Source: Streptosporangium saharense
Lineage (GTDB): Bacteria > Actinomycetota > Actinomycetes > Streptosporangiales > Streptosporangiaceae
NCBI RefSeq assembly: GCF_014203715.1
Contig: NZ_JACHJP010000015.1
Span: 1 to 64,000 of the forward strand
Direction of reading: 5' to 3'
Length of the DNA stretch: 64,000 nucleotides
Shown here: piece by piece, positions 33,132-42,290 of the stretch
Numbering within the stretch: the first letter of the stretch is position 1
Layout: every line of letters starts with the position of its first letter
Notes under the pieces: generated by a model
What the model was told of the DNA's origin: nothing
What the model saw: the letters and a program-made list of their open reading frames with translations, nothing else
Database searches by the model: none
Program-made: the position numbers and the translations under genes

Positions 33132-33323
33132 ATGGGCGAAGGCGTTGAATTCCGGCCGTCCGGCCGCGCGACGTGTGTCTTCGCGGGCATCCCCCGAGCG
33201 GGCATCCCCCGAGCGGGAACCACAGGACGGCGGACGCCGACACGGCAGGAACCCTCGCGGCAGGCGCCGCCGGAGGATCCCGGCGGGGGGCGCGCGGTCG
33301 CGAACCCCCCTCCCACGACCTGA
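33132..33323 (+). CDS. Possible small protein, 63 aa, with duplicated pentapeptide
   Basis: ATG preceded by GGGGGAG four bases upstream, a strong ribosome binding site. The peptide is Arg/Pro/Gly-rich and includes AGIPRAGIPRAG from a duplicated 15-bp unit. It has no hydrophobic core or known domain, so it would be disordered. Coding status rests only on the start signals and the upstream TAGGCT box. Confidence 0.3.
   Translation: MGEGVEFRPSGRATCVFAGIPRAGIPRAGTTGRRTPTRQEPSRQAPPEDPGGGRAVANPPPTT
33185..33214. repeat. Direct repeat, 2 x 15 bp
   Basis: GGGCATCCCCCGAGC occurs twice without a gap. Fifteen-base tandem units also occur at 39968-40057 and 60538-60642 in this window. Confidence 0.8.
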
Positions 33324-33331
33324 TCCTGTTC

Positions 33332-33347
33332 ACGGACGATCGTCCGT
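33332..33347. promoter_or_regulatory. 16-bp perfect palindrome
   Basis: ACGGACGATCGTCCGT is self-complementary over all 16 bases, 92 bases upstream of the GAF-ANTAR gene. Operator-like. The binding protein is unknown. Confidence 0.5.
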
Positions 33348-33438
33348 CCGCAGGTCGCCGCCCATAGATCTCCCATTCCTGGGAAGTCGTAGTGCCCAGG
33401 TCAAGTAACCCAGGTCGACGCTGAAAGGCGCCACACAT

Positions 33439-34146
33439 ATGACGCACATTGATCCGGAGGCGCTGGTCGCCGGCCTGAGAAGACTCAGGACGTCCTCCCC
33501 GACCACGGGTATCGTCCAGCGGCTCGAACGGGCCGTCGACGTCGTGAACTCGCTGTTCGGCTACTCCGGCGCGGGGCTGATGTTCGCCGAGGAGGGCAAG
33601 GAACTGCGCTACCTGGTCGCGACCGACGAGCGGGGACGCAGCCTTGAGGGCGCCCAGTTGCACCTCGGACAGGGGCCGTGCGTCTCCGCCTACACGGAGA
33701 ACACCGCGGTGACGGCCTTCGACGTGCGCTCCGACCCCCGCTGGCCCAAGCTCGCCGACCGGCTCCACCCCGAGGTCAGGGCCGTGGCCGGGGTCCCCGT
33801 GCGACTCGGCGGGCAGCCCGTCGGCACCCTGAACGTCTACCAGGCCAAGCCGTACGAATGGGACGAGTCAGATGTCCAGGCGCTCTACGCCTACGCGGAC
33901 GTGATCGAGCAGCTGCTCACCGCCGCGATGGCCGCCGAGGAGAAGAGCGCGCTGGCCGACCAGCTCCAGTACGCCCTCGACTACCGCGTGGTCATCGAGC
34001 GCGCCATCGGCTACCTGATGGGCAAACACGACCTCACCGCGGCCCAGGCCTTCACCGGGCTGCGCAAGCAGGCCAGGGACAGCAGGCGCAGGGTGGCCGA
34101 CCTCGCCGCCGAGGTGCTCGGCGAGGAGGCGGGCGAGCCACGCTGA
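33439..34146 (+). CDS. GAF-ANTAR domain protein (RNA-binding antiterminator type)
   Basis: 235 aa. The GAF domain (about 20-165) has the YSGAGLMFAEEG strand and the LGQGPCVSAYTENTAV signature of actinobacterial GAF-ANTAR proteins. The ANTAR domain (about 175-230) begins LADQLQYALDYRVVIERAIG and continues YLMGKHDLTAAQAFTGLRKQ, with the conserved Ala and aromatic pattern of three helices. ANTAR domains bind paired hexanucleotide stem-loops in nascent RNA to prevent termination, with the GAF domain sensing a small ligand. No adjacent target leader is evident. It is followed by pyrD on the same strand. Confidence 0.92.
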   Translation: MTHIDPEALVAGLRRLRTSSPTTGIVQRLERAVDVVNSLFGYSGAGLMFAEEGKELRYLVATDERGRSLEGAQLHLGQGPCVSAYTENTAVTAFDVRSDPRWPKLADRLHPEVRAVAGVPVRLGGQPVGTLNVYQAKPYEWDESDVQALYAYADVIEQLLTAAMAAEEKSALADQLQYALDYRVVIERAIGYLMGKHDLTAAQAFTGLRKQARDSRRRVADLAAEVLGEEAGEPR

Positions 34147-34181
34147 CCCCGCCCCGATCTCGTACGGCACGGCAGGGGGAC

Positions 34182-34187
34182 TACCCT
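34182..34187 (+). promoter_or_regulatory. Minus-10 box TACCCT of pyrD
   Basis: TACCCT lies 8 bases upstream of the ATG at 34196 (GTG at 34193), so the pyrD mRNA would be leaderless or nearly so. Confidence 0.4.
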
Positions 34188-34195
34188 GATCGGTG

Positions 34196-35263
<1,068 letters not shown>

Positions 35264-35267
35264 GGTA

Positions 35268-35284
35268 ATACCCTGGGAGGGTAA
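35268..35284. promoter_or_regulatory. CsoR-like copper operator
   Basis: ATACCC-TGGGA-GGGTAA is an inverted TACCC-N5-GGGTA repeat, the core of CsoR/RicR-type sites, located 22 bases before the copper-chaperone gene. CsoR would repress until Cu(I) binds. No csoR gene lies in the window. Confidence 0.6.
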
Positions 35285-35305
35285 ACCTCGACACCTGGAG
35301 GCGTG

Positions 35306-35509
35306 ATGAGCCTGAGCACATACACCGTCACCGGCATGACCTGTGGCCACTGCGTGAGTTCGGTCAAGGAGGAGGTCGGTGAGGTCCCCGGCGTGACCGG
35401 CGTGGAGGTCGACCTGGCCACCGGCCGGGTGGACGTCTCCGGCGAAACCCTCGACGACGCGGCCATCCGCGCCGCCATCAAGGAGGCGGGCTACCAGGTC
35501 ACATCCTGA
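35306..35509 (+). CDS. copZ: Heavy-metal-associated (CopZ-like) copper chaperone
   Basis: 67 aa single HMA ferredoxin-like domain. The metal site is GMTCGHCVSSV with the CxxC pair, followed by EEVGEVPGVTGVEVDLATGR and the C-terminal GYQV. It carries Cu(I) to an export ATPase and may load CsoR. The ATG at 35306 has GGAGG four bases upstream. No copA beside it, which is unusual but not rare in actinomycetes. Confidence 0.93.
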   Translation: MSLSTYTVTGMTCGHCVSSVKEEVGEVPGVTGVEVDLATGRVDVSGETLDDAAIRAAIKEAGYQVTS

Positions 35510-35678
35510 CCCGCCCCTCTTCCCGTACGGCAAGCCCCCCGGCGCCCCCCACCGCACCCGGCGCGCCCCCGCCCTCACACGCCCCCCGACCGCTCCACCC
35601 TCCCGCCGCCACGCCCACGACCACCCTCGTGGAGACCCCGGCCCCGAGAACCATGGCTCCCGGGGCCGGGCCGTACGG

Positions 35679-37325
35679 TCACATGCTGGGGCGGGTGGAG
35701 TCGGCGGCGTGGGTCATGCCCTCAAGGCGCTTCATGACGTCCTCGGCGTTGACGAAGCCGGGGCGGTGGCGGCGCGGGCCGGTGCCGCCGAGCTGCCACG
35801 GGCGCGGGCCCGAGAGCGGGCGATACTCGACGCCGAGAGCGTCCAGCCTGCGCAGGTGCCGTTCGAGCCGGGTGTCGAAGTCGGCTCCCGGCGCGCCCGA
35901 CCAGGCGATCTCGGCCAGCGCGCAGCCCCTGGGCCAGGCCCGGTAGTCGAGTGCCCTGGCGTCGGGCAGCCGCTCGCTCCACAGTTGGAACTGCGCCCCG
36001 ATCACCCGCTCCCGCTGCGCGTCCGGCCACGAGGACGGCACGGGCTCGTAGGCCAGGACGTCACCCACGGTGATGGTCTCGCCGATGGCCAGCGGCTCCT
36101 CCTCCGAGGCCACCTCCGCGTAGTCGAAGTACAGCGGGAAGACGGGGGTCTGCACGACGTCGTGCCCGGCCTGGGCGGCCCGCTGCGCCACGCCGGGGCC
36201 GCGCCAGGGCATCACGATCGTGTCGGGCCGCAGCGTGCCGCTGACGAAGGCCTCGTCCCACACCACGGCCCTGCTGCCGCGCTCGGCCAGCACGTCCGCG
36301 AGCCTGCGCAGGAACCAGGCGTGCAGGTCGCCCACGTTCTCCAGGCCGAGCTCCGCCTGGAAGGCGACGATCTCGGGGGAGGCGGCCCAGTCGTCGAGCA
36401 CGCACTCGTCACCGCCGATGTGCACGTACGGCGTCTCGCCGAGCGCTCCCAGGATCTCGTCGATGACGACGGTCAGGAACTCGACGGTCGGCGGCAGCGG
36501 GGACAGGATGGCGGTCGAGATGCCCCAGCGGTCGAGCACGGTGAACGGCTCGGGGGTCCTGCCGCCGGTCGCCCGCGCGTCCAGCTCCGGATAGGCGGCC
36601 AGGATCGCGCAGGCGTGCCCCGGCACGTCGATCTCGGGCACGACCGTCACGGCCCGGGCGCGGGCGTATCCGCCGATCTCCGCCAGGTCGTCGAGCGTGT
36701 AGTAGCCGCCGTGCGGCACCCCGTCGTAGACCGGGTCGTCCTCGTGGTGGCCGACGATCGTGCGCGGCCGGTGCGAGCCGACCTCGTGCAGCCTGGGGTA
36801 GGCCCGGCTCTCGACCCGCCACCCCTGGTCGTCGACCAGGTGCAGGTGGAGCCGGTTCAGCTTGTGGACCGCCATGAGGTCGATCATCCTGAGCACCTCC
36901 CGCTTGGGCAGGAAGTGCCGCGCGACGTCCAGGTGCACCCCGCGCCACGCCAGGCGCGGCGCGTCCTTCACCGTGACCCCGGGAACGCTCCAGCTCTCAC
37001 CGGGAGCCGCGCGGAAGGCCGCGTCGGGCAGGAGCTGCCGTAGCGTCTGGCCCGCGTAGAACGCTCCCTGGCGGTCACCGGCCGAGATCCGCACCCCCTG
37101 GCCCGTCACCGTGAGCGTGTAGGCCTCGTGGCCGAGCGAGGCGTCGTGCTCGACCGTGACGGCCCCGGCCTCGCCCGCCGCCGCGGGCCTCAGGTCGAGC
37201 GTGGACAGCGCGAGCCGTACGGCCCCGGCCAGGTCGGCGGGGCCCGCGACGGGAGCCCCCGGGGAGAGCTCGAACGAGCCGGTGGAGGTTTCGAAGGCGA
37301 CAGGACGTGGCAGCAGCGCATTCAT
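35679..37325 (-). CDS. GH20 beta-N-acetylhexosaminidase
   Basis: 548 aa. An N-terminal GH20b domain (about 1-125) precedes the catalytic TIM barrel, which starts LAWRGVHLDVARHFLPK. The catalytic pair is Asp-Glu in HIGGDECVLDDW, the Asp orienting the substrate acetamide and the Glu being the acid. No secretion signal is visible, so it may act on imported chitobiose or wall fragments in the cytosol. It starts seven bases from a palindrome and lies just downstream of an amidase gene, consistent with a role in wall or chitin turnover (inference). Confidence 0.95.
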   Translation of the reverse strand: MNALLPRPVAFETSTGSFELSPGAPVAGPADLAGAVRLALSTLDLRPAAAGEAGAVTVEHDASLGHEAYTLTVTGQGVRISAGDRQGAFYAGQTLRQLLPDAAFRAAPGESWSVPGVTVKDAPRLAWRGVHLDVARHFLPKREVLRMIDLMAVHKLNRLHLHLVDDQGWRVESRAYPRLHEVGSHRPRTIVGHHEDDPVYDGVPHGGYYTLDDLAEIGGYARARAVTVVPEIDVPGHACAILAAYPELDARATGGRTPEPFTVLDRWGISTAILSPLPPTVEFLTVVIDEILGALGETPYVHIGGDECVLDDWAASPEIVAFQAELGLENVGDLHAWFLRRLADVLAERGSRAVVWDEAFVSGTLRPDTIVMPWRGPGVAQRAAQAGHDVVQTPVFPLYFDYAEVASEEEPLAIGETITVGDVLAYEPVPSSWPDAQRERVIGAQFQLWSERLPDARALDYRAWPRGCALAEIAWSGAPGADFDTRLERHLRRLDALGVEYRPLSGPRPWQLGGTGPRRHRPGFVNAEDVMKRLEGMTHAADSTRPSM

Positions 37326-37331
37326 GCTTCA

Positions 37332-37355
37332 GATCATGTCAAACCGAACATGATC
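37332..37355. promoter_or_regulatory. Operator-like palindrome upstream of GH20 gene
   Basis: GATCATGT, spacer CAAACCGA, ACATGATC gives perfect 8-bp arms, AT-rich, seven bases before the start codon. It is not the DasR consensus, as far as I remember it. Confidence 0.6.
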
Positions 37356-37360
37356 GCGCA

Positions 37361-38230
37361 TTACTTGAGATAGTTCTGCAGGCCGTTCGCCAGGGAGAGG
37401 GCGGCCTTCTGCCGGAACGCCGGGCTCTGGAACTTCGCAGCGTCCCCGGCGTTGCGCATGTTGCCGCACTCGATGAAGATCTTCGGCACCGTGGACAGGT
37501 TCAGACCGCCCAGGTCGTTGCGGTAGTCGAGGGCCTGGGAGCCGATGTAGGTGGAGTAGGCCACCCCGGTGCCGGCCTTGTAGGCGTCTCGTACGGCGAG
37601 GCCGAGCTTGCTGGACGCCTTCACCACGGGGTCGACCGGCCCGTTGATCTTCTTCGGCATGATGACGTGGAAGCCGTGGCCCTTGGCGGGCGCCCCGTCG
37701 CCGTGGATGGAGATCGCCGCGTTGGCGTGGGCCTTGTTGCCGATCGCGGCCCGCTCGGTGATGCACGGCCCGACACCCGAGTTGTTCGGCCGGGTGAGCT
37801 CGACCGTGGCGCCCCTGCTCCTGAGGATCTTGGCCAGGCGCTGGGAGATGTCCCAGGTGAAGGCCGCCTCGCTGTAGCCGCTGTCGGTCGCGGTGCCGGT
37901 GGTGTCGCAGGCCTTCTTCTCGGTCAGGATGTTGACTTGCTTGTTGATCTCGGCCGGGTGCTTGTAGTTCTGCCCGTTGTGGCCCGGGTCGATGACGATG
38001 ACCTTGCCCTTGAGCGGCTCCGCGGGAACGCTCCCGCCCGTCGCCGGAGTCTTGGGAGACGGGGTCGCCGTCTGCGCGGACAGCGCTGAGGCGGGTGACG
38101 CCGTACCGGAGGCGGGCCCGCCGTCCTGCGCCGGGCCCGCGCCGGTGCCGCCCGAGGTGCCGCCGCAGGCGGCGACGCCGAGGCCGCACAGAGCAAGAGT
38201 GGCCACGAGTGCTTTGCTGGTCACGCTCAT
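37361..38230 (-). CDS. N-acetylmuramoyl-L-alanine amidase lipoprotein (Amidase_3)
   Basis: 289 aa. The signal peptide ends in a lipobox LGVAAC (Cys22), followed by a Ser/Pro/Thr-rich linker (25-70) and the Amidase_3 fold. Zinc ligands: His of IDPGHNG, Glu of SEAAF, His of ISIHGDG. The catalytic Glu is in FIECGNMRN. The Rv3717-like form has a block between the second and third motifs with two Cys. Cleaves the MurNAc-L-Ala amide in peptidoglycan, anchored to the outer membrane-leaflet side. Gene 35 bases upstream of the GH20 gene. Confidence 0.94.
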   Translation of the reverse strand: MSVTSKALVATLALCGLGVAACGGTSGGTGAGPAQDGGPASGTASPASALSAQTATPSPKTPATGGSVPAEPLKGKVIVIDPGHNGQNYKHPAEINKQVNILTEKKACDTTGTATDSGYSEAAFTWDISQRLAKILRSRGATVELTRPNNSGVGPCITERAAIGNKAHANAAISIHGDGAPAKGHGFHVIMPKKINGPVDPVVKASSKLGLAVRDAYKAGTGVAYSTYIGSQALDYRNDLGGLNLSTVPKIFIECGNMRNAGDAAKFQSPAFRQKAALSLANGLQNYLK

Positions 38231-38309
38231 CCTCCTCGAAGGAATTCGTCAACCACCCAACTTACGTGGCTCAGCACCGTGACCCCGCCGCCCCGGCCCG
38301 GCTTGGCGG

Positions 38310-38558
38310 TCACCAGACGCGTTCGCCCGCCTCCTGCTTCTGCAGCAGGGCGGCGAGCTCCCTGGCGTCGTCGGCGTCCAGCCCCAGGACCACACGTGGA
38401 CGGCCCCAGGGATGGTCGATCGAATGGGCCACGTAGCTCGCGACGGACTCGGCGCCCGTGTCCCCGCCGCGCCCTCGGGTGGCCCGCCAGTGCGCCCACG
38501 CCCGCTCAAGCTCGGCGGCCGCGCGCTGGGCGCACGAAACCAGCTCAGGATCACGCAT
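38310..38558 (-). CDS. Hypothetical protein, 82 aa
   Basis: Small protein with an N-terminal helix (LVSCAQRAAAELERAWAHWR) and a VVLGLDADDARELAALLQKQ segment typical of a family of short actinobacterial hypotheticals. The start has a strong GAGGGGG site nine bases upstream. No motif for activity. Confidence 0.75.
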   Translation of the reverse strand: MRDPELVSCAQRAAAELERAWAHWRATRGRGGDTGAESVASYVAHSIDHPWGRPRVVLGLDADDARELAALLQKQEAGERVW

Positions 38559-38638
38559 TGCTACCCCCTCGTCACATCGCAGTCAACACCCGCGTGTCGC
38601 CACCACGTCGAGGGTTGACCCGCTCTTGACGGGGACTT

Positions 38639-38676
38639 GGAACCCGCCTGGGCGTGTAACGCTCCAGGCGGGTTCC
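38639..38676. terminator. Rho-independent-style hairpin at the lacI 3' end
   Basis: GGAACCCGCCTGG and CCAGGCGGGTTCC are perfect 13-base arms around an 11-base loop, immediately after the LacI-family gene stop on the minus strand. Confidence 0.8.
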
Positions 38677-39762
38677 TTACGGCCGCGCGGGGCCCGTGCT
38701 GCGCCGTACGACGAGCTTGGGGGTGATCTCCCGCAGCCGCGCGGTCTTGCCCGGGTCGCCGATCCTGTCGCTCAGCAGCGACGCCGCAGAACGCCCCATC
38801 GCCCTGCGGGGCTGCTCGACGGTCGTCAGCGAGATCGGCTGGGTCCCGGCGAGGTGGACGTTGTCGTACCCGACGACCGAAAGGTCCTCCGGCACCCGCA
38901 GACCGAGCTCCGCGGCGGCTGCGAGCACCCCGATCGCCACGGTGTCGTTCGCGGCGAAGATCGCGGTGGGGCGGGGGTCGCGGGTCAGCAGCCTGCGTGC
39001 CGCCTCCGCGCCGCCCTCCTCGGTGCTCTCGCCCTGCTCGACCATGATGTACGGCGCCAGCGCGTGCCTGCGCATCGCGACCAGGTAGCCCTCGCACCGG
39101 AAACGGCCGGAGGAGAAGCGGGTGCCCTCGATGTGGGCGATCCTGCGGTGGCCGAGTTCGACGAGGTGGTCGATGGCCAGCCGTGCCCCGAGCTGGTCGT
39201 CGTCCACGACGATGTCCACGCCGCCGAGTTCGATGTCACGCTCGCCGACCACGACCGTCGGCGTGTAGCCGGTGGCCTCGACGAGCGTCTCGCTGGTCGG
39301 CGCGATGCCGAGCAGCACGAGGCCGTCCACGCGCAGTTCGAGGAACGCCTCGACCGCCTCGTCCTCGAAGGCCGGGTCCCACTGGCTGTTGCCGATGAGC
39401 AGCCGCAGCCCGTCGCCGTGCAGGCTCTCCTGCAGGCCGTCGAGGAACTCGGCGTAGAAGGGGTTGTGCAGGTCGGCGACGAGCGCCCCGACCAGGTGGG
39501 TGCGGCCCTCGACGAGGCTGCGGGCGACCGCGTTCGGCCGGTATCCGAGCTCTCTGGCCGCCTGGAGCACCGCCTGCCTCCGGTGCTCGCTGACGTGCGG
39601 CGATCCGCGCAGCACGAGCGAGACCAGTGATTTGGAGACACCGGCGCGCTCGGCCACGTTGCGGATCGTGGGCCGCGGCCGCGGCCCCGCGCCGTCCTGC
39701 AGAACGGGGTCGGCGAACTCGCGCGCTCGGGTGACGGTGGTGTTGACCGGTGGTCCTGACAT
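38677..39762 (-). CDS. LacI-family transcriptional regulator
   Basis: 361 aa. The HTH (about 32-80) reads PTIRNVAERAGVSKSLVSLV, LRGSPHVSEHRRQAVLQAAR with the hinge LGYRPNAVARSL. A type I periplasmic-binding ligand domain follows (TPTVVVGERDIELGGVDIVV) with the characteristic IFAANDTVAIGVL strand. The ATG at 39762 has GGGGGAGAG five bases upstream, so the first 37 upstream codons are discarded. The sugar or other effector cannot be inferred. No transporter or hydrolase adjacent. The upstream gap holds no obvious LacI-type operator. Confidence 0.93.
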   Translation of the reverse strand: MSGPPVNTTVTRAREFADPVLQDGAGPRPRPTIRNVAERAGVSKSLVSLVLRGSPHVSEHRRQAVLQAARELGYRPNAVARSLVEGRTHLVGALVADLHNPFYAEFLDGLQESLHGDGLRLLIGNSQWDPAFEDEAVEAFLELRVDGLVLLGIAPTSETLVEATGYTPTVVVGERDIELGGVDIVVDDDQLGARLAIDHLVELGHRRIAHIEGTRFSSGRFRCEGYLVAMRRHALAPYIMVEQGESTEEGGAEAARRLLTRDPRPTAIFAANDTVAIGVLAAAAELGLRVPEDLSVVGYDNVHLAGTQPISLTTVEQPRRAMGRSAASLLSDRIGDPGKTARLREITPKLVVRRSTGPARP

Positions 39763-39961
39763 GGCTCTCCCCCGGGAAGTGGTGGATGGGCACCTGTCAC
39801 TCAAAACGATCGAGTCACGAATCGGGTACGGCCTGAAGGCTGTTTCCTGGATCTTTCCGCCCACTCCGGTCACCCAGATGGCGGCTCACCACGGCAAAGG
39901 CCCGAAAAACGGCTCTTGTTCTCCCCGCCACTTCTTGATCGGCTCGGCTAGTGTGCGGGGC

Positions 39962-40708
39962 GTGGGTTCGACATCCGGGACCTCGTCATCCGCGGCTTCG
40001 TCATCCGAAGCCTTGTCATCCGGCGCCTCGCCACCCGAGGCTCCACCGTCCGGGGGCGCGCGTCCCGCGCGGCGCAGGCTCAGCGTTGACCGGCGCCGGG
40101 AGGAGCTCGTCGCGGCGGCCCTCGAACTGTTCGGCGGGCGCGACGCGGAGGACGTCTCCATCGACGACGTCGCCTCGGTCGCGGGCACGTCGCGGGCACT
40201 GGTCTACCACTACTTCGGCGGCAAGCAGGAGCTCTACGTCGCCGCGCTGCGCAGCGCGGCCGACCAACTTGAGGCGCGGCTGCGGCCAAGCGAGGCCGGC
40301 GGACTCGTCGAACGGCCCGTCGAGCGGCTCGGTGTGGGGCTCGGGCGCTACTTCGACTTCGTCGAGGAGCGCGCCGCGGGCTTCGCGGCCCTGGTCAGGG
40401 GCGGGCCCGCCAACCGCAGCGGTGAGGTCGGCGAGATCGTCGACGGGGTACGGCACCGCCTGCTCGGCCTGGTCATGAGACTGCTGCGGGTCGAGGAGGC
40501 AGGACCTGTCCTGCGTGTCACCCTGCGTTCGTGGATCGCCTCGGTCGAGACGGCGGCCCTGGACTGGCTTGAGCGCCGTGACGTCGATCGGCGGGTGGTC
40601 GAGCGGATGCTGGTCGACCAGATGGTGGCCACGCTCGGCGTGGCGGCCAGACACGACCCGAGGGTCGTGCCGCTGTTGGAGAACCTGGTCTCCGAACACG
40701 CACCGTGA
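39962..40708 (+). CDS. TetR-family regulator with repetitive N-terminal extension
   Basis: 248 aa. The first 32 residues are a low-complexity Ser/Pro/Ala/Gly stretch made of six pentapeptides encoded by 15-bp tandem units. The HTH follows: RRREELVAAALELFGGRDAE, DVSIDDVASVAGTSRALVYH, YFGGKQEL (about 44-92). The C-terminal domain is of the actinobacterial type that includes DPRVVPLLENLV. GTG 39962 lies 7 bases downstream of a TAGTGT -10-like box, so a leaderless transcript is likely. GTG 39953 is an alternative. Targets unknown. Confidence 0.85.
   Translation: MGSTSGTSSSAASSSEALSSGASPPEAPPSGGARPARRRLSVDRRREELVAAALELFGGRDAEDVSIDDVASVAGTSRALVYHYFGGKQELYVAALRSAADQLEARLRPSEAGGLVERPVERLGVGLGRYFDFVEERAAGFAALVRGGPANRSGEVGEIVDGVRHRLLGLVMRLLRVEEAGPVLRVTLRSWIASVETAALDWLERRDVDRRVVERMLVDQMVATLGVAARHDPRVVPLLENLVSEHAP
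39968..40057 (+). repeat. Six 15-bp tandem units encoding pentapeptides
   Basis: Units start at 39968, 39983, 39998, 40013, 40028 and 40043 with consensus TCGTCATCCGNNGCC. The encoded peptides run STSGT, SSSAA, SSSEA, LSSGA, SPPEA, PPSGG. Units diverge progressively, suggesting expansion followed by drift. Confidence 0.85.
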
Positions 40709-40787
40709 CCGGTGCGAAAGCCTGGTGGGGAGTGTGGGGGCCGGGGCAGGGGTGGGACCTGTTGGGGCGGCTTGGCCGTACGGGACG

Positions 40788-40827
40788 ATGTGGGGCGGCG
40801 CCGGGCGGGCGACGCCGCATCCCACAT
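40788..40827. terminator. Bidirectional hairpin between TetR gene and bldC
   Basis: ATGTGGG-GCGGCG pairs with CGCCGC-AT-CCCACAT (13 pairs with one 2-base bulge) around a 12-base G-rich loop. It lies between two convergent stops. Confidence 0.75.
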
Positions 40828-40906
40828 AACCCGTGTGGCCTCACGCGCTCACGAACTCGACGTGAGCGCGCGCTGGATCCCCCCTAGGTCCGTGACGGCC
40901 CCCGTC

Positions 40907-41110
40907 TTACTCCGAGCGCTGTTGCGGAATCCCCGCGAGCAGCGCGCGAACCTCGGTCTCCCGGTAACGGCGGTGTCCGCCCAGCGTGCGAATGGACGTG
41001 AGCTTGCCCGCCTTCGCCCACCGGGTGACGGTCTTGGGATCGACCCGGAACATGGTTGCGACCTCCGCCGGGGTGAGCAGCGGCTCTGCCTCGGGTGTAC
41101 GAGCTGACAT
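40907..41110 (-). CDS. bldC: Developmental regulator BldC (MerR-like DNA-binding protein)
   Basis: 67 aa, a single winged HTH nearly identical to the Streptomyces protein as I remember it: LLTPAEVATMFRVDPKTVTR, WAKAGKLTSIRTLGGHRRYR. It binds direct repeats cooperatively as head-to-tail oligomers and delays development until growth is complete. The ATG is preceded by GGAGGAG 12 bases away. Its location beside vdh and pur genes is the conserved actinomycete context. Confidence 0.97.
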   Translation of the reverse strand: MSARTPEAEPLLTPAEVATMFRVDPKTVTRWAKAGKLTSIRTLGGHRRYRETEVRALLAGIPQQRSE

Positions 41111-41432
41111 TTGTGCGGCCTCTCCTCCATGTGGACCGGCGACAGCGATCCTGCGACTTGACGCTTGTCACGGATGTTGTCCCCCTATGACCCCTTGCGT
41201 GCGGCTGTTCGGGCCATATGCGGCATCACCCGATGTGACCATACAGCCACGTAGAGCGATTGGCGAGCCTTTGAGTGGCTCATCTCTCTTGTGCACCTGT
41301 TGTTGTCACGCTCGGTGATTCTAGCGACACGTTTCGTGGTATCGCAGTGAAAACGGCAAACTACTCAGTTCGTAGACGTGTCACCGGTCATCGACGAACC
41401 TACTTATGCAGGTCAGAGGGATGATTTGCGAC
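41111..41432. other. 322-base upstream region of bldC
   Basis: Intergenic between bldC and the upstream same-strand gene. It is AT-richer than coding DNA and likely carries the bldC promoter. GACACGT (41326) and ACGTGTC (41376) form a distant 7-bp inverted repeat. No gene is evident. Confidence 0.5.
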
Positions 41433-42290
41433 TCAGTTTGCTGATTCGAGAAGTTGTATTGATCTCCACCGGAGGATCACGCGCTGGTACATGGCGTAGG
41501 CCAACTCTTCCTCGCCGTTCTCCAGACCCGTCAGCGCGGCGGCGATCTCGGCGACCGACTGGTCGCCCTGGAGCTTGTCGTCACCCATCAGATGGACGAT
41601 GCCGCCGTAGTCGAGTTCCACGAGTGAGTGCGGGTGGAACTCCTCAAGCCAGCGGGCGATCTCCTCGACCTCCGCGGCGACCGCGACCTCCCCGACCTGC
41701 CTGCGGATGATCTGCAGGGCACGGGCGCAGCGCCGCCTGGCGTGGGCCATGGACGTCACGTAGATGAGGTTCCTCGTGGTCGTCGTGCCCTCGGGGTCTC
41801 CCTCGCCGTCGAGCACGAGCCAGCGCTCGTTGCCGTCAAAGGGGACGAACCACGACGTGGGAACGTGCCAGGTCGAGGTACGGATGTGGGTGCGCAGCGC
41901 GGCGGCCCCGCCACGGCGCTTGAACCTGTCGAAGTCGTCGGCCGTCTGCTCGGCGACGGAGATCGGCACGAACCGCTCCATCAGCCGCACGGGGGTCGAG
42001 CCACGGAAGCGGGAGAAGGCCAGCCAGGACCGCAGCCTGCTCTGCCACGGGCAGACGTAGAGGACGTCCTCGACACGCCTGAGATAGGCGTTGGGGCTCT
42101 CCTGGGCGGGGACGGGGGACGGGGGCACCCCCAGCAGGCGCCGTACGGCCTCGCCGTGCTCGGCGTGGAGCGCGCCCGCGCGGCGAGGCCGGTCGGTGGC
42201 CTCTGCGTAGGCGGCCCATGAGGAGCGTTCCGGCGGGGCGAACGCGGTCAGCGGTTCGTAGACACGGAGGTACGCGGCATAGGGCAGCAC
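41433..42290 (-). CDS. Conserved hypothetical protein next to bldC, 285 aa
   Basis: Soluble protein without signal peptide. It begins MLPYAAYLRVYEPLTAF and contains VCPWQSRLRSWLAFSRFRGS, TWHVPTSWFVPFDGNERWLV and EVEEIARWLEEFHPHSLVEL with DYGGIVHLM. From memory the equivalent gene sits at the same place in Streptomyces (between bldC and vdh), with no assigned role. It is divergent from vdh across a 186-base gap. Conservation of the neighbourhood argues for a core actinobacterial function. Confidence 0.85.
   Translation of the reverse strand: MLPYAAYLRVYEPLTAFAPPERSSWAAYAEATDRPRRAGALHAEHGEAVRRLLGVPPSPVPAQESPNAYLRRVEDVLYVCPWQSRLRSWLAFSRFRGSTPVRLMERFVPISVAEQTADDFDRFKRRGGAAALRTHIRTSTWHVPTSWFVPFDGNERWLVLDGEGDPEGTTTTRNLIYVTSMAHARRRCARALQIIRRQVGEVAVAAEVEEIARWLEEFHPHSLVELDYGGIVHLMGDDKLQGDQSVAEIAAALTGLENGEEELAYAMYQRVILRWRSIQLLESAN

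Larger units (their letters stand above)
32953..33438. other. 485-base gap with promoter-like and repeat features
   Basis: Holds a TAGGCT box at 33063, a possible 63-codon ORF (33132-33323), a 15-bp direct repeat (33185-33214) and a 16-bp palindrome (33332-33347). The last two features probably belong to the control region of the GAF-ANTAR gene or of the small ORF. Confidence 0.45.

Noticed and set aside
39763..39961. LacI operator around ACTC...GAGT near 39798
   Set aside because: Arms are only four bases and do not extend, so the match is no better than chance.
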